A stretch of DNA of 64,000 nucleotides from Chara braunii (Eukaryota > Streptophyta > Charophyceae > Charales > Characeae). The notes under the pieces are model-generated. The model was given only the letters and a program-made list of their open reading frames with translations, searched no databases and was not told the origin of the DNA. The stretch is from the NCBI GenBank assembly GCA_003427395.1, contig BFEA01000080.1, forward strand, positions 2,929,040-2,993,039, read 5' to 3'. The stretch's first letter is position 1. Every line of letters begins with the position of its first letter. Positions 11,457 through 22,050 of the stretch are shown here, piece by piece. A program made the translations under genes and the position numbers.

Positions 11457-11602
11457 GCCACGCAGCCCATTTTGGTACGCCATAGCCACCTTTCCCCAGT
11501 AATAGCCAGCACCCGAAACCGCAGCGGTGGCCACGCAGCCCATTTTGGTACGCCATAGCCACCTTTCCCCAGTAATAGCCAGCACCCGAAACCGCAGCGG
11601 TG
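11457..11602. repeat. Exact 73-bp tandem duplication
   Basis: Two identical 73-base units (11457-11529 and 11530-11602) beginning GCCACGCAGCCCATTTTGG; a third partial copy starts GCCAGC. The minus strand of one unit reads AAVSGAGYYWGKVAMAYQNG. Since 73 is not divisible by three, the duplication shifts the frame, which is why the same peptide appears in different frames. Confidence 0.9.
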
Positions 11603-11660
11603 GCCAGCTTCTCCCCAGTACACCTGTGGCACCTGACGCCCAGACTCAAACCTGGTCACG

Positions 11661-12059
11661 GCCTGAACTAACTATCCTCAACTCGGCTATCCAGACCGCC
11701 AAACGCAAATTGATCGGCCAATAGTGAATCGCAACCACTTCCCTTTTTTTTATAGGATCACGATATGCTGAGCTACGAGTGTTCTAAATGAGACACTTAG
11801 GATCACTTGAACCGCATTAGAGTAATACTCTAATCTTATAATAGTAAAAAAAATCAACGGTCATTTTAAGTGATCATTGTCAACAGTCTTTTCAGCTTGG
11901 CACCCTGCTGTGCAGCAAAGTACAATCGGTGTGTCATGGCAGCTGCCGGGCTCACTCAGGGGTATGATAGCGAAAACGCTATCTGGTGGTTAGATGATGG
12001 GTCAATTATTTCACTAGGGCGAAAGGGAGTCTTATGTACTGATGGTTTTGAGTCATTTT
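11661..12059. other. No gene seen
   Basis: AT-rich patch around 11740-11860 and mixed sequence after it. It may include more organellar DNA belonging to the RT fragment that follows, but I cannot recognise it. Confidence 0.35.
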
Positions 12060-12167
12060 AGAAGGATTCACTATGTTTGCTATGCGGACGACTTCCTGAT
12101 TGGAGTCATCGGACCTAGAGCACTAGCCGATAGAATACGAAGTCTAGTGGCACAATTCTCGAAGTAA
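12060..12167 (+). pseudogene. Group II intron reverse transcriptase fragment
   Basis: A 35-codon stretch reads RRIHYVCYADDFLIGVIGPR then ALADRIRSLVAQFSK and a stop. YADD at 12078-12089 is the RT catalytic motif, and the sequence following it (FLIGVIG) is characteristic of group II intron maturases of plant mitochondria and bacteria, not of LTR or LINE elements. Only this palm segment is recognisable, with no RT motif just upstream. I infer a short nuclear insertion of mitochondrial DNA, the same type of event as the rps12-rps7 piece at 34843. The exact ends are unknown. Confidence 0.6.
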
Positions 12168-13036
12168 GGCTTAGCCCGGAGCGGTCTTTTCAAACGCACA
12201 CCGGGCCCCTGTGGCTGGGTTATGGGGTAGGTGCTGTGGCAACAGTCACTGGCAGTAAAAGAGAGACACATAGAAAAGGAAAAGAAAAAGAGGGGGGAAG
12301 CTGAACGCTGAGCTTCGGAACCGTACCTAGATCTGGAACGTTGTTTTAGTGCCTCGGGATCTGATGACCTTAAAGACGTCGCGACGCAAGGGAATTTTTG
12401 AAGTGTAGTTTTTCTTCTCGTCGTTATTATTACTGTTATTATCAATTCCTTTTATTCATCTTTCCTTCTGTCCCTTCGCGTGGGGAACGCACGGCTCAAT
12501 ATTGAACCGTGTTCGTAAGTGGGTGGCCTAGGTTGGTCGACCCTTTGCGTTCTGCTCCACTGCAGCCTTGGCCAGCTGAGTGCTACACCATGAGTCCCCA
12601 AAATGGGAGCAACCGCGGCCGCATTCGTAGGAGGTCATGAGCCCCCTCCTTGCCATTGGACACTGGTACCCATCAGGGGTGGTTCGATAACCTCCTTTGA
12701 AGAAAGGAGCGCAACAGTCGGTATCCCGTTATGGGACCACTGTGCACCGGGTCCACGGTCTTTTCAGGTCAAGTGGGGACTTAAAGTCCAGCGGCGAACC
12801 CACTCTTTTGCCAAAGGAAGCGCTGACTGGACCGGTCCCACAACAGAGTGCACCCCGGGTACAGCCCGGCATGCTGCAGAGGTCTGTAGACTAGGAGGCT
12901 TGGTGCACTGCAGGGGTTCCTGAGTAAGCGATTAGTGCACAGCGGAAGTATGTGAGCAGACACCTGGTACGCAGCGTGGCACGCGAGCAGGCGCCTTGTA
13001 CACAGTGGAGGGCCGGGACACCGCGCCCTCCGACAA
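12168..13036. other. No gene seen
   Basis: No recognised coding region; a few frames of about 100 codons have no family resemblance. Confidence 0.4.
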
Positions 13037-13046
13037 TGCGCGCGCG

Positions 13047-13084
<38 letters not shown>

Positions 13085-13086
13085 AG
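13037..13086. repeat. (GC)n-(GA)n microsatellite
   Basis: Alternating GC runs directly into alternating AG. Alternating purine-pyrimidine GC of this length can adopt Z-DNA. Confidence 0.95.
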
Positions 13087-13359
13087 TTGCATATAGCAAG
13101 AGTGAGGAACAGGAAAACTCCCAGCAAAAGTAAGGCCCGCACGTCGTTGGGACGGCACAAGAGGTGTCCCGTGAAATTGGCTGCAGGAATTTTTTTGCCA
13201 GGCCACAGCGGGGTCGAGGCTGTCTCCCGTTGTGTTTTGTGGGGAAGCGCTACCAAAAAATGCGACGACAGGCGCGGGTTCGAGTCAGGGAGGGGCCAGG
13301 CCACTTTTATGGTACTTCGTCTGGCGGGCGGTTTTTTGCATTTTGCCGTCAATTGCAGA

Positions 13360-13605
13360 AAGCGGGCAGTGCATTTTTCCATGTTCTAGCGAAAGATCCA
13401 TTACAGTTTGCTCATCCTATCGATGGAAGTCGCATGAGGCTGTCAATTGCAGAAAGCGGGCAGTGTATATTTCCATGTTCTAGCGGAAGATCCATTCGAT
13501 TTTGCTTGTCCTATCGATGGAAGTCGCTTGAGGCCATCCGTTCGATTTCGCTCATCCTATCGATGGAAGTCGCGTGAGGACAGCCGCGAGGTTGGAGACT
13601 TACCT

Positions 13606-13697
<92 letters not shown>

Positions 13698-13790
13698 AGC
13701 CAAAAAAAAAAAAGTCCCAGTGTATATTTCCATGTTCTCGAGGAATATTCATTCCGATTTTGCTCATCCTATCGATCGAAGTAGCCTCTT
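13360..13790. repeat. Three copies of a dispersed motif (foldback family core)
   Basis: TTCCATGTTCTAGCG and GATCCATTCGATTTTGCT-like blocks occur near 13378, 13470 and 13728, with a repeated TCCTATCGATGGAAGTCGC between them. The same core is the centre of the foldback elements at 18653, 46556, 49266 and 57305. Here the flanking inverted ends are missing or unclear. Confidence 0.6.
13611..13698. repeat. (CT)n-(CA)n microsatellite
   Basis: CT repeats to about 13639 and CA repeats to about 13698. Confidence 0.97.
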
Positions 13791-13815
13791 TCTATTTCTC
13801 TACGTGCATGGATGG

Positions 13816-13818
<3 letters not shown>

Positions 13819-13901
<83 letters not shown>

Positions 13902-13902
13902 N

Positions 13903-13990
<88 letters not shown>
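13819..13990. repeat. Long (CT)n microsatellite with a single N
   Basis: About 170 bases of CT with an N at 13902. The length is probably collapsed or estimated in the assembly. It lies in the presumed intron upstream of the DUF4378 exon. Confidence 0.97.
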
Positions 13991-13994
<4 letters not shown>

Positions 13995-14201
13995 CACATG
14001 CCAGCGCCTTGCCTGCCGCGGCGCGCCTGTAACTTGTTTGAACTAATATCAGATTTCGTGTGTGGGATCTGGGTTGTGTGCAATGTACTCATTTCAAGCA
14101 GTTTTGCTAACACGTATGGATGGTTGAGAGAAAACCCTTGTCCGATTTAGTGACCAGCTGATGCCTGATTTGATGGATGTTCCCTGCTCTTGTGTGTTTG
14201 G

Positions 14202-14212
14202 TTTTCTTTCAG
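14202..14212 (+). promoter_or_regulatory. 3' splice acceptor of the DUF4378 exon
   Basis: TTTTCTTTCAG, a pyrimidine tract ending in AG. The exon starts at 14213 and its first two bases complete a codon begun in the previous exon. Confidence 0.65.
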
Positions 14213-15441
14213 ACGCCGACATTCAAGAAGAACTGTTCAAGAAGGAAGCTGAGTCAGCAAATGCAGGAGGCAAAAATGATCTATGTTTGGAATCTTTGGA
14301 CAAGGAAACTGAGTTCGCAAATGCAGGAGGCAACAATGATCGATGTTTGGACGAGGCAGAGTTTCCAGGGCGAGAGGATGAGGGCACTCTGCTACAAGCA
14401 GAAGTCGTTGCACCATTATCTGAGAGCAGAGGATCCCCCTCTCTTGGCAAACAAGATGTTTCGGTAGCGGTGTGCGCTGGAGAGCAGCGAAGGGCGGCGG
14501 CCATGGCTGTCGTTGACCTTTATCCTGAAATGGCTATTGAGGTCAAACACGCCGATGGACCGACAAAGCATGTACCATCGGCCTTGAAGGAGGCTGAAGA
14601 TGAGGAGTCGTGGATTGAGCTTCTGCCACCTGAAGCTGCAGCCTCGAGTTCTGGAACGACCCCCAGCGAAGAACATTTTGGCCCGTCAACGACGTCAAGT
14701 AGTGAGGATCCTGCATTGATAGGAAGGCAAGAGGCGGAGGCTGGAATGCAGTCGAGTGGAGCAAAAACCCTGCCTGATGCCAGAAACATTGACGAGGTTG
14801 CTTTGTACGTCCGAAAGCTTCTGTCTGCATCAGGGTTCGCTTCTGCACATGAGCATGCCATGATGAAGTGGTGTGATCCTTGGCAGCCCTTGGATCCTGC
14901 ATTATATGAGAGGCTGGAGAAGGAAACAACTGGAGAAAATTGCTGCTCCGCACAGGAAACACAGCAGCCTTTCGTCTCTTCTGGGAAGGAGAAGGGGAAC
15001 GTGGATGCGGCAGAAGAGGTGAGTATGTCAGCCCTGACGTGCAACAGAAGGTTGATATTTGATGCAGTGAATGATGTGTTAGTGTGGAAGTTGTTGCCGT
15101 ACAGGCAAAGCCCGTCCCCTTGGCTGGAGAGGCGACGGCCACATATGCCGTCCAGGCCGACAGGTCAGCAGTTGATCGAGGAGATACTGACAGAAGTGCA
15201 GGGTTGGTCTTTGCTGGCCAGAAACGAAAGCAGCACAATGGACTCTGTTTTAAGGAGGGAGATTACTAGGGAGAAGGAAGAATGGTCCAAGTTTGACCAG
15301 GAGTCGACAGAGATCGGATGTGATATGGAGGAAATGATTCTGGATAGACTGCTGTTTGAGGCAGTGGAAGATTTTGTGGATATTGAGAACAAACGCAGTG
15401 AGAAGTTCCCAACATCTGATCCTCTGCTTGTAGGGGTTTGA
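14213..15441 (+). CDS. DUF4378-domain protein, last exon
   Basis: C-terminal exon of a plant DUF4378 protein, the family that includes TRM/LONGIFOLIA-type proteins acting on cortical microtubule organisation. A 3' splice site TTTTCTTTCAG ends at 14212 and the frame runs to a TGA at 15439-15441. Numbering from the upstream in-frame ATG at 14161, residues 18-200 are acidic and low complexity. Residues 210-405 match the DUF4378 pattern: YVRKLLSASGF, then WQPLDPALYERLE, CNRRLIFDAVNDVLVWKLLP, LIEEILTEVQGW, and EEWSKFDQESTEIGCDMEEM. A 20-residue segment (ESANAGGKNDLCLES / EFANAGGNNDRCLDE) is tandemly duplicated at about residues 30-65. The ATG at 14161 precedes the splice site, so it is probably intronic; upstream exons are not found in this window. 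Family assignment is firm, exact orthology is not. Confidence 0.85.
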
Positions 15442-15598
15442 CAAGCATGCTGGTCACAGGCTCCTGCATGTGTGCATGAAGTGTTGATACGCGGAAGACG
15501 GGGAGAACCGCAATGTCCTGCAAACATGTACAAACACGCATTGGCATGTGTGCATGCGGAAGTTCACTCTCATGGAGGCAGGCAAATGTACGTCGATC

Positions 15599-15665
<67 letters not shown>

Positions 15666-15708
15666 NNNNNNNNNNNNNNNNNNNNNNNNNNNNNNNNNNN
15701 NNNNNNNN

Positions 15709-15754
<46 letters not shown>

Positions 15755-16620
15755 TGTCGTGTTCTTCTGTAAACGGACACGGAACCGGTGCTGAGGGACA
15801 TGATGCCAGGAATTGGCCCTGATTCACAGACTCCAGATAGTGCAATGCAAGAACAGTGGATCAAATTTGGCTCGTCGACATTGGAAAGTTGTTCTGGGTG
15901 GTTTGATTTGTATTTTATGAGTCTAGATGCTAGTAGGAGGGAATCCCGTTTTATATGAGCCTTCTGAAAGGATTTCCTTTTTGTCTCTGTGATATGGCAG
16001 ATTCATTCACCTCTAGGTTTGGTTATTTCATGTAGTGTTGTAGTGGAGTGGTGAGAGTGAGATTGTTGTATCCAAAGGAAAGGGAAGCTGTCGTCATGTA
16101 TGCAGCGAGCTCATCTGATGATAGGGATGGGTTGGGGGGGGTACGAAGGTATGCGAAGTACTCACGTACGTTCCTGTTTTGGAAAGAGAAAAGAAGTGAT
16201 ATCAGTGGGGTTTGGGTAGAGCCAAGACAGGAGAGCAGCGGATCTGGAACTGTGTGTGAGATCACTGAGATGTGTTTTTGACACCAATTGTAGCATGATT
16301 TTCGTTCTTCTTTATTTGCCTTTTGTTTTTCTCTCCTTCCCTCTTATGGCGGAGGTTGGCAATTGGTATACCAAAACTGCGAGCATTCCGTCTCGCTCCC
16401 ACACACAAGAACATCACCGACAGTGTAAGTTATCAAGGATTTTCTTTTTTTCTTCCCTTTCTCTCCTTTTTGTGCCCTTTTAGGGGTTTTCCACAGTGAG
16501 CAAAGCCCTCCTGTTGCACATTATCGGAATGCTCTGCTGGTGTTCTGAGGTGAGGCTCTTTTTTGTGATGGTAAAGTTCCTCTCTTTGGTTGTTCCATAG
16601 AGTCATAGACTTTAACCACC
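15442..16620. other. 3' flank of DUF4378 gene with gapped microsatellite
   Basis: Probable 3' UTR and downstream sequence; no further coding region recognised. It contains the gapped GA array at 15605-15751. Confidence 0.5.
15605..15751. repeat. (GA)n microsatellite containing a 43-base gap
   Basis: GA repeats on both sides of N at 15666-15708. The true length is unknown. Confidence 0.97.
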
Positions 16621-16653
16621 AGGGTTTAGGGTTTAGGGTTTAGGGTTTAGGGT
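16621..16653. repeat. Interstitial telomeric repeat
   Basis: Four to five tandem TTTAGGG units, the Arabidopsis-type plant telomere repeat, in a non-terminal position about 1.2 kb downstream of the DUF4378 stop codon. Confidence 0.92.
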
Positions 16654-18652
16654 GTGTCAGCCAGGTTGCGGTTTGGTGAATGCCCTCTCCAAGTTGAGGC
16701 CCACCAGGAGGCTCAAATGACAGCACTCTGCTCACACGTCAACGGTTCGTTCAGTTGACGCACAACTTTTCGAGAGCTTCCAATCTTGAAACAGTCCTAG
16801 TTTCTCAACTGGCTTCTGAATTGACCCTACAAGAGATGGATCTCCAGTTACTCAAACAGGTAGTAGTATTAGTTGTGTACGAGGAGATAGTGTAGTGGAT
16901 ACGACGAGGAATGGATATCTGTTGCCCGTCTCATGAGGGTCGCAGGGTGCGCACTGAGCATGAAACGCGGCACCTCTTCTCCTGATGATGATGGTGATGT
17001 TCGGTGGGAGGGTGGTGGCATGGAGGGTTTCCATCATACTAGTCGGACTTCACCCCACGTCTGTTTTCCGACTGGTGTTGCTTTGTCGTATGGGCCTCTA
17101 TGACAGAGGGAGGGAAAGGTCTGGGGCTGCTGAGTGCTGGTGTGCAACAGTATCGGGGCGCACTTGAGTCGAAGTAACAGAATGATTGTGCAAGTGGAAT
17201 AGAAAATGGGCTTTTGAAACTCGTGCGTTACGGAGCTGGATATTGAAAGCTGCTCGTTCTGCCTAGTCCCCACAGAACAAATGGAGGAAGAAAAATAAGG
17301 AGTTTGTGTGTATGGGTTCTCTCCCCTGTGAAACCTATTGTGCTTCCCGGGTTATAGCATACCTCTGGGATGACTCGGTTTTTGTGTTCGGTCTAAAATA
17401 ATAGGGAAAGGTATCCCTATTATTTTGTTTCCCAGCCGTGTTGCTCCCCACGAATAGATTGGAGCATCGTCTCACTAAAAAAAAAGAAAAAAAAAGAAAA
17501 GGAAAGGTATCCCTGACACTTTCAGATTCACATTTTTCGAATCATACTGCCGTTGGTGTTGCTGCAATCATTATGGCTCCCTGCTGCTCTTTGGAGCCTG
17601 ATTGTGGGACAGAGGCAGGATTGAGCCTAATAGCAGGTGTTGCATGATGTCCCCTATCTTATCAAAGTTTATCAGCCACGGGCTCTGACACACCTTGCTG
17701 TGGCCAATCTGGGTCGTCCGATGGTGGATATGACAACGATAGGACGGTCGAGATTCGTCCTGAAACATTTTCGTTGATCGACACTTGGCTGTGTGGTTGG
17801 CGGACAAGTGGAGTCTTATCTGGTCGGGAAATTTTCGGTGCGCATAGAGAGCTTCTGCACTTGTCAGATGTTGTCAGAGATTCTCAGACATCAAGAGCCA
17901 TGATGACAATGTGTCGGAGTTGGTCTGGTGTGCGGGGCGGCGTTTCATATGTGTAATGTGTTGGGAATGAACCATAGCTACGCCGGCCTGGACACCGGAC
18001 CGGATCCAGACCCGGAACACCGGACTGGACAACCGGAAAACTGGAATATTCCCAAAAGCCCGGACATGTACGGATGTCATGTCCGGATTCGTGTCCAGAT
18101 TGCAATTTGTTTTTTACTTTTTTGGCGAGGGGGGGTGATGAGGGGTAAGAGGGGGGGGGGGGGGGGGATCACTACGATCATACAACCTCAACATGGCTTG
18201 GCCGTGTGATTTTGAGATCATGCGGCTCGAAACAGCCATGCCGATAGGAGGCATTTCTGCATTTCGACAGTTCATAGGTGTACCATTCTGCCATAAAGGA
18301 CAGAATCGTGCCGTTGGCTTTTTGCCAACGGCCACTATAAAGAAACGAAAGCAAAGCAACACATGGGCCCGGCCAAGTGGCGGGCAGAAAGAAACAGGGG
18401 ACAGAAGGTCCCTGGATACGTTGGAGGTGCCTGTTCGGGTGCCCACTGTTTTCATTATGAAAATATGATTCCCGTTTTTGTTTTTGTTTTTCCGTGTTGT
18501 TCTTGTTTGGTTTCTGGCAGGAATGCACGAAGCATCCTGTCCAGGGAAGATATGGGCAGATTCAGAAGGACACAGTCAGGCCCTTCTGCAAAACAGAAGG
18601 AATGGGAAAAGAAAAACAGAAAAAGATGGCAGTTTCCTCTTAAGAATGGGGC
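16654..18652. other. No gene seen
   Basis: Mixed sequence with a CCGGA-rich patch at 17980-18090, a poly(G) run near 18150-18167, and a block at 18421-18500 that recurs as a diverged direct copy at 18786-18870. No coding region recognised. Confidence 0.4.
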
Positions 18653-18763
18653 GCGCCACTGCTCACCAAATGTGCAAAAGACGAATGAATCTTCTCCTAG
18701 AACATGGAAAGATACAATACCATTTTTTTTGTCTTTCGTGCATGTTGTGAGCAGTGGAGCGAG
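18653..18763. mobile_element. Foldback MITE, about 110 bp
   Basis: The left arm GCCACTGCTCACCAAATGTG then CAAAAGAC is mirrored by GTCTTTCGTGCATGTTGTGA then GCAGTGG on the right, about 26 pairs with few mismatches. The centre carries AGAACATGGAAAGATAC, the complement of the core shared with copies at 13360, 46556, 49266 and 57305. It is non-coding. Confidence 0.65.
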
Positions 18764-19060
18764 GCCCAAAGCCCCTAAAGTCACTGCAGGCGCCCGTTCT
18801 GATGGGCACTGTTTCCTTTATGAAAACGGGATTTTCGTTTTTGCTTTTTTTTCAGGCGTTCTTTCCGTTTGGAGGGGAATGTACTAACACGGGAAGACAC
18901 AAGCGCATTTGAAACTGCACAGTAAAAAAAACAAAAAACAAAAGTTCCTTCGGCGTGAGGGAGGGTGGGAAAACAAGGCTTTCAGAAAGGCCTCTTCGGC
19001 CCTGTCTGGATGCCAGACCCCGTCCTAAAAAAAACACCTAGAATTTTTCCACGGAGGACC
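18764..19060. other. No gene seen before the chromovirus
   Basis: Noncoding sequence holding the second copy of the 18421-18500 direct repeat; it ends at the target-site duplication AGCAT. Confidence 0.4.
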
Positions 19061-19065
19061 AGCAT
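19061..19065 (+). other. Target-site duplication AGCAT (left)
   Basis: AGCAT directly precedes the TG of the 5' LTR and is repeated at 30048-30052 right after the 3' LTR. This 5-bp duplication is the size expected of a Ty3/gypsy integrase. Confidence 0.85.
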
Positions 19066-19348
19066 TGTTACGGACTCAGCCAGGGCTCGATCCCTGGTCC
19101 GCAGGTTACCACCCTCCAGGCTGCTATTTCATTTTTGGGTCTCTGTTCTCAGGCCCCTGACTGTTGGCGCCCTCTGCAGTTGGCGCCCGTTCTCAAATTC
19201 CTCTTAGACCAGACTCGAGCCCAGCTACTGTGCTTGCTTTCTGTGACTTCTCCAGCATCGAGATTGAAAGACTTCGAGACTCCGCTACTTTGTCTGCATC
19301 CGCCGAGTTCGTCAGTCTTGTCGAATGAACGAGTGTGTGTGTGTGCTC

Positions 19349-19405
<57 letters not shown>

Positions 19406-19406
19406 N

Positions 19407-19478
<72 letters not shown>

Positions 19479-19507
19479 CCTATCGAGATCCCACCTCCTC
19501 CCTAACC
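19066..19507 (+). mobile_element. 5' LTR of the 11-kb chromovirus
   Basis: Matches the 3' LTR at 29504-30047 through GGCTGCTATTTCATTT, TCTGTTCTCAGGCCCCTGAC and GAGACTCCGCTACTTTGTCT, and in the CT tract. It lacks an internal block found in the 3' copy. Its last bases before the PBS do not match the 3' LTR end (TTGTTACA), so the terminus is altered or misassembled next to the N at 19406. Confidence 0.8.
19349..19473. repeat. (CT)n microsatellite in the 5' LTR, one N
   Basis: About 125 bases of CT with N at 19406. The corresponding tract in the 3' LTR (about 29985-30027) is short and interrupted. Confidence 0.95.
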
Positions 19508-19520
19508 TGGCATCAAGACC
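19508..19520 (+). other. Primer binding site
   Basis: TGGCATCAAGACC directly after the 5' LTR resembles the plant initiator-tRNA-Met PBS (TGGTATCAGAGC) with a few mismatches. Confidence 0.6.
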
Positions 19521-19840
19521 AGGTACATTGAAACGCGACTTTGCCATGCTAATCGCCATCATCCTCGACAAGCTCTCCGCCATGTTCATTTTTTTTGTCG
19601 CCACTTGCACGGGCCTCCGGAATCGTCCCTTCGTCTTGCCCGTTGACTCCTCGTCGCTGATCCTAGCCGGATCCACGTTCAGGTACGTGCATTTTATTTT
19701 ATTTTATTCTTACTTCTTCTTTTTCCTCCCCCAACTCCTTCTTCTCCCCTGAGTCTATCTTCTCCCCCGATTATATCCTTCCCCCCCGACTCTTTCTTCT
19801 CCGCCGATTCTATCTTGCCCCTTCCGCGCGCTAGCGCCCG

Positions 19841-19875
<35 letters not shown>

Positions 19876-20799
19876 CGCATCCCGATCTTGAACCCGCGCT
19901 CCCCCGCTCCCGCCCACCTTCCCATCCCCCAACCTCGATTCCCCTCTGACTCCCTCCTCCCATTCTCCTTCACGAGATCTCGCTCCTCGTACTATCGAGA
20001 TCCCACCTCCCCAACCCCATCTATGGCCCGCTCTCTCCCGCCAGATCGCGTTGACCGGCCCGTCTGCCTCTGCTTCCTCTAGCCGCGCACCTCCTGCGCT
20101 TCAAACGCCGCTCTTGCTTCCTTCCCTGCTATCCTTCCCCCCCCGCTCCCCCTGCGCCCTCCCGCCAGTTTATTCCCCATTAAATCTCTCTGCTGCGGTT
20201 GCGATTTTGCGGAGCTCTGCTCCCCGTTCGACCTCCCACCTCCCGATTTCGGCTTTTCGACCCCTATCCCTCTCTCTCCTTCCCGCCATCACTTCCTGCC
20301 TTTTCGTTTCCGCTCCCCCATTCTCGTACTTACGATTGCCCACCACCCCGGCGATAGCCCACTTCCCAACCCCGCTTGCGCTCCCCCCCCTTGAATGATA
20401 CCTCTATCCTTTATTTCTTTAAAACTACACTGTATTCTTCTCTCGAATCTTTCATCAACTTTCAAATTCTTTCAATTCACCTTCACTACCTTTAAGACTC
20501 AACTACCTTTATTTTTTTAAGAGATTATCACAACACTTCTTTTTCAATTTTCTTTCTCGTCCATATTCTTAATTATTCTTCTTTTTTACATTACAAAAGA
20601 AGATTGAGTCGTATTATTTTATCTTTTTTATAATTTTAATTAAACCTTTCATTTTATTAATTTTCAACCCGAATTTTATTATTATTATTTTTTTAATTTC
20701 TTTCCTACGTCTCTCCCAATTGTTGTGCAAATCATAATTTTTTTTTTAAAATTTGTCGGCAATTACTCACAAGCGGTTATCGTGTAGCTGAAAATTCAG
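19521..20799. other. Chromovirus leader, C-rich then AT-rich, noncoding
   Basis: CT/C-rich to about 20400 with a poly(C) run at 19841-19874, then AT-rich. CTATCGAGATCCCACCTCC occurs twice (near 19482 and 19995). No coding region recognised. Confidence 0.5.
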
Positions 20800-21178
20800 G
20801 AATGAAAATCCTGAATAGTCCTGAAGTGGGTAAAGGTTTGAAGACCCTGAAAACCACCTGTTTAGGCAGGTTGCATCCTGAAGTGGTGAAGGGTGTCCTG
20901 AAGTGGTCAAGTGCGAGTTTTTGGCAGTCTGAAAATCCTGAATGGTCCTGAAGTGGTGAAAGATCCGAAGACCATGAAAACCACCCTTCACCACTTGAGG
21001 ATGCAATCTGCCTAAACAGGTGGTTTCAAGGGTCTTCGAAGGTTGCACCACTTCAGGATCATTCAGGATATTCAGACATGAATGGTCCTGAAGTGGTGAA
21101 AGGTCCGAAGACCTTGAAAACCACCTGTTTAGGCAGGCTGCATCCTGAAGTGGTGAAGGGTGTCTTGAAGTGGTGATG
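20800..21178. repeat. Array of direct and inverted 95-bp units
   Basis: A unit containing CCTGAATGGTCCTGAAGTGG, GGTCCGAAGACC and CCACCTGTTTAGGCAGG appears in direct orientation near 20805, 20937 (partial) and 21078, and in inverse orientation at about 20983-21075. The inverted copy can pair with either neighbour to form a stem of 90 bases or more. Confidence 0.8.
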
Positions 21179-21189
21179 AAGAATACGAC

Positions 21190-22050
21190 TGTTGTTAACC
21201 TTCTTTCAAGGGGGCCCTGCTGCAAATGTGCCCGCCCTAAGTGAAGGCGGGCCTAACAAATCACGAGAGACCCTCAACTATCAATTTCGGGGTCCAGGCA
21301 GTTTCGTTGTGCCAGTTGGTCGAGGGAAACAGAGGCCGAGCAACGAAACATTCCACGGTCTTCCGGGCCTTTCAGAAAAATGCAGGCCATAGGTGAGATT
21401 CACAGCCTCATACACAAACAGTTGGGAGGCCCAACCGAACGAGGCCCAGTAGATGCAACAGAGTCGCAACATACTCGGTCCTACGGGAAGCTTTTGGGTC
21501 GAGGCCTAGGCCAGCCAGGCTGCGAAGGCAGGCCGGCTTATTCCATGCTAGGGTAGAGCTCGTTGTTTGGCCTCTCATTCAAGCAATCGCATGCTAGCGG
21601 CAGCGCTGCTGGAGCGAACGCTCGTGGGTTGCTGCTGGTGCTGAGAGGCGAGGTGCTAGCGCGTGTGGTCGTGCAGGAAGCAGGGCGCTGCTGAGGGCAA
21701 CGCCATAGCCCAACCTCCATAGTTGGTTGGGCTTGGACTGCAGTGAGGCGCAGAGGTGGTCTTCAGGTGTAGAGAGGGAAGACGTGGGTGTAAGATGAGG
21801 GAGAGAGAGAAGGATGATGATGTGATGACACATATTTGATATTGGCGATGGTCTGCTACGGGCGATATCTTGAAGTACGTCGTTGGCTCTGACGTCAACA
21901 GTTGCATTGTCAATTAGTAGGCGAGTAGTAGTTGTGTAGAGAGTAGGCTGGGCGTAGAGCGCCAAGTAGGGAGAAGGGTCTGGATACATATGTTGGTGGT
22001 GGCGGGAATAAACTCTCATTGACATTGGTTTTCAGTGTTACGATTCTTCA
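21190..22050 (+). mobile_element. LTR remnant of the other gypsy family, nested in the leader
   Basis: Starts TGTTGTTAACC followed by CAAGGGGGCCCTG and GCCCTAAGTGAAGGCGGGCC. The minus-strand LTR at 31819-32890 has the same order (TGTGAGGAAC, CAAGGGGCCCT, CCCTAAGTGAAGGCAGGCC) and shares GTGGTCTTCAGG and AGTAGGCTGGGCG further in. AATAAA-like GGAATAAACTCTC lies near 22006. No internal region follows, so it is a solo or truncated LTR. The 3' boundary is uncertain. Confidence 0.5.

Noticed and set aside
13447-14046. Long Ser-Leu repeat ORF (and Arg-Glu on the other strand)
   Set aside because: Translation of CT/GA microsatellites; also contains an N. The same applies at 15454-15864 and 19135-19752.
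14161-14212. ATG at 14161 as start of the DUF4378 protein
   Set aside because: It lies before a strong 3' splice site and encodes a hydrophobic lead unlike the family; probably intron.
20800-21178. CRISPR-like array
   Set aside because: Units alternate in orientation and have no constant repeat with unique spacers; eukaryotic retroelement leader context.
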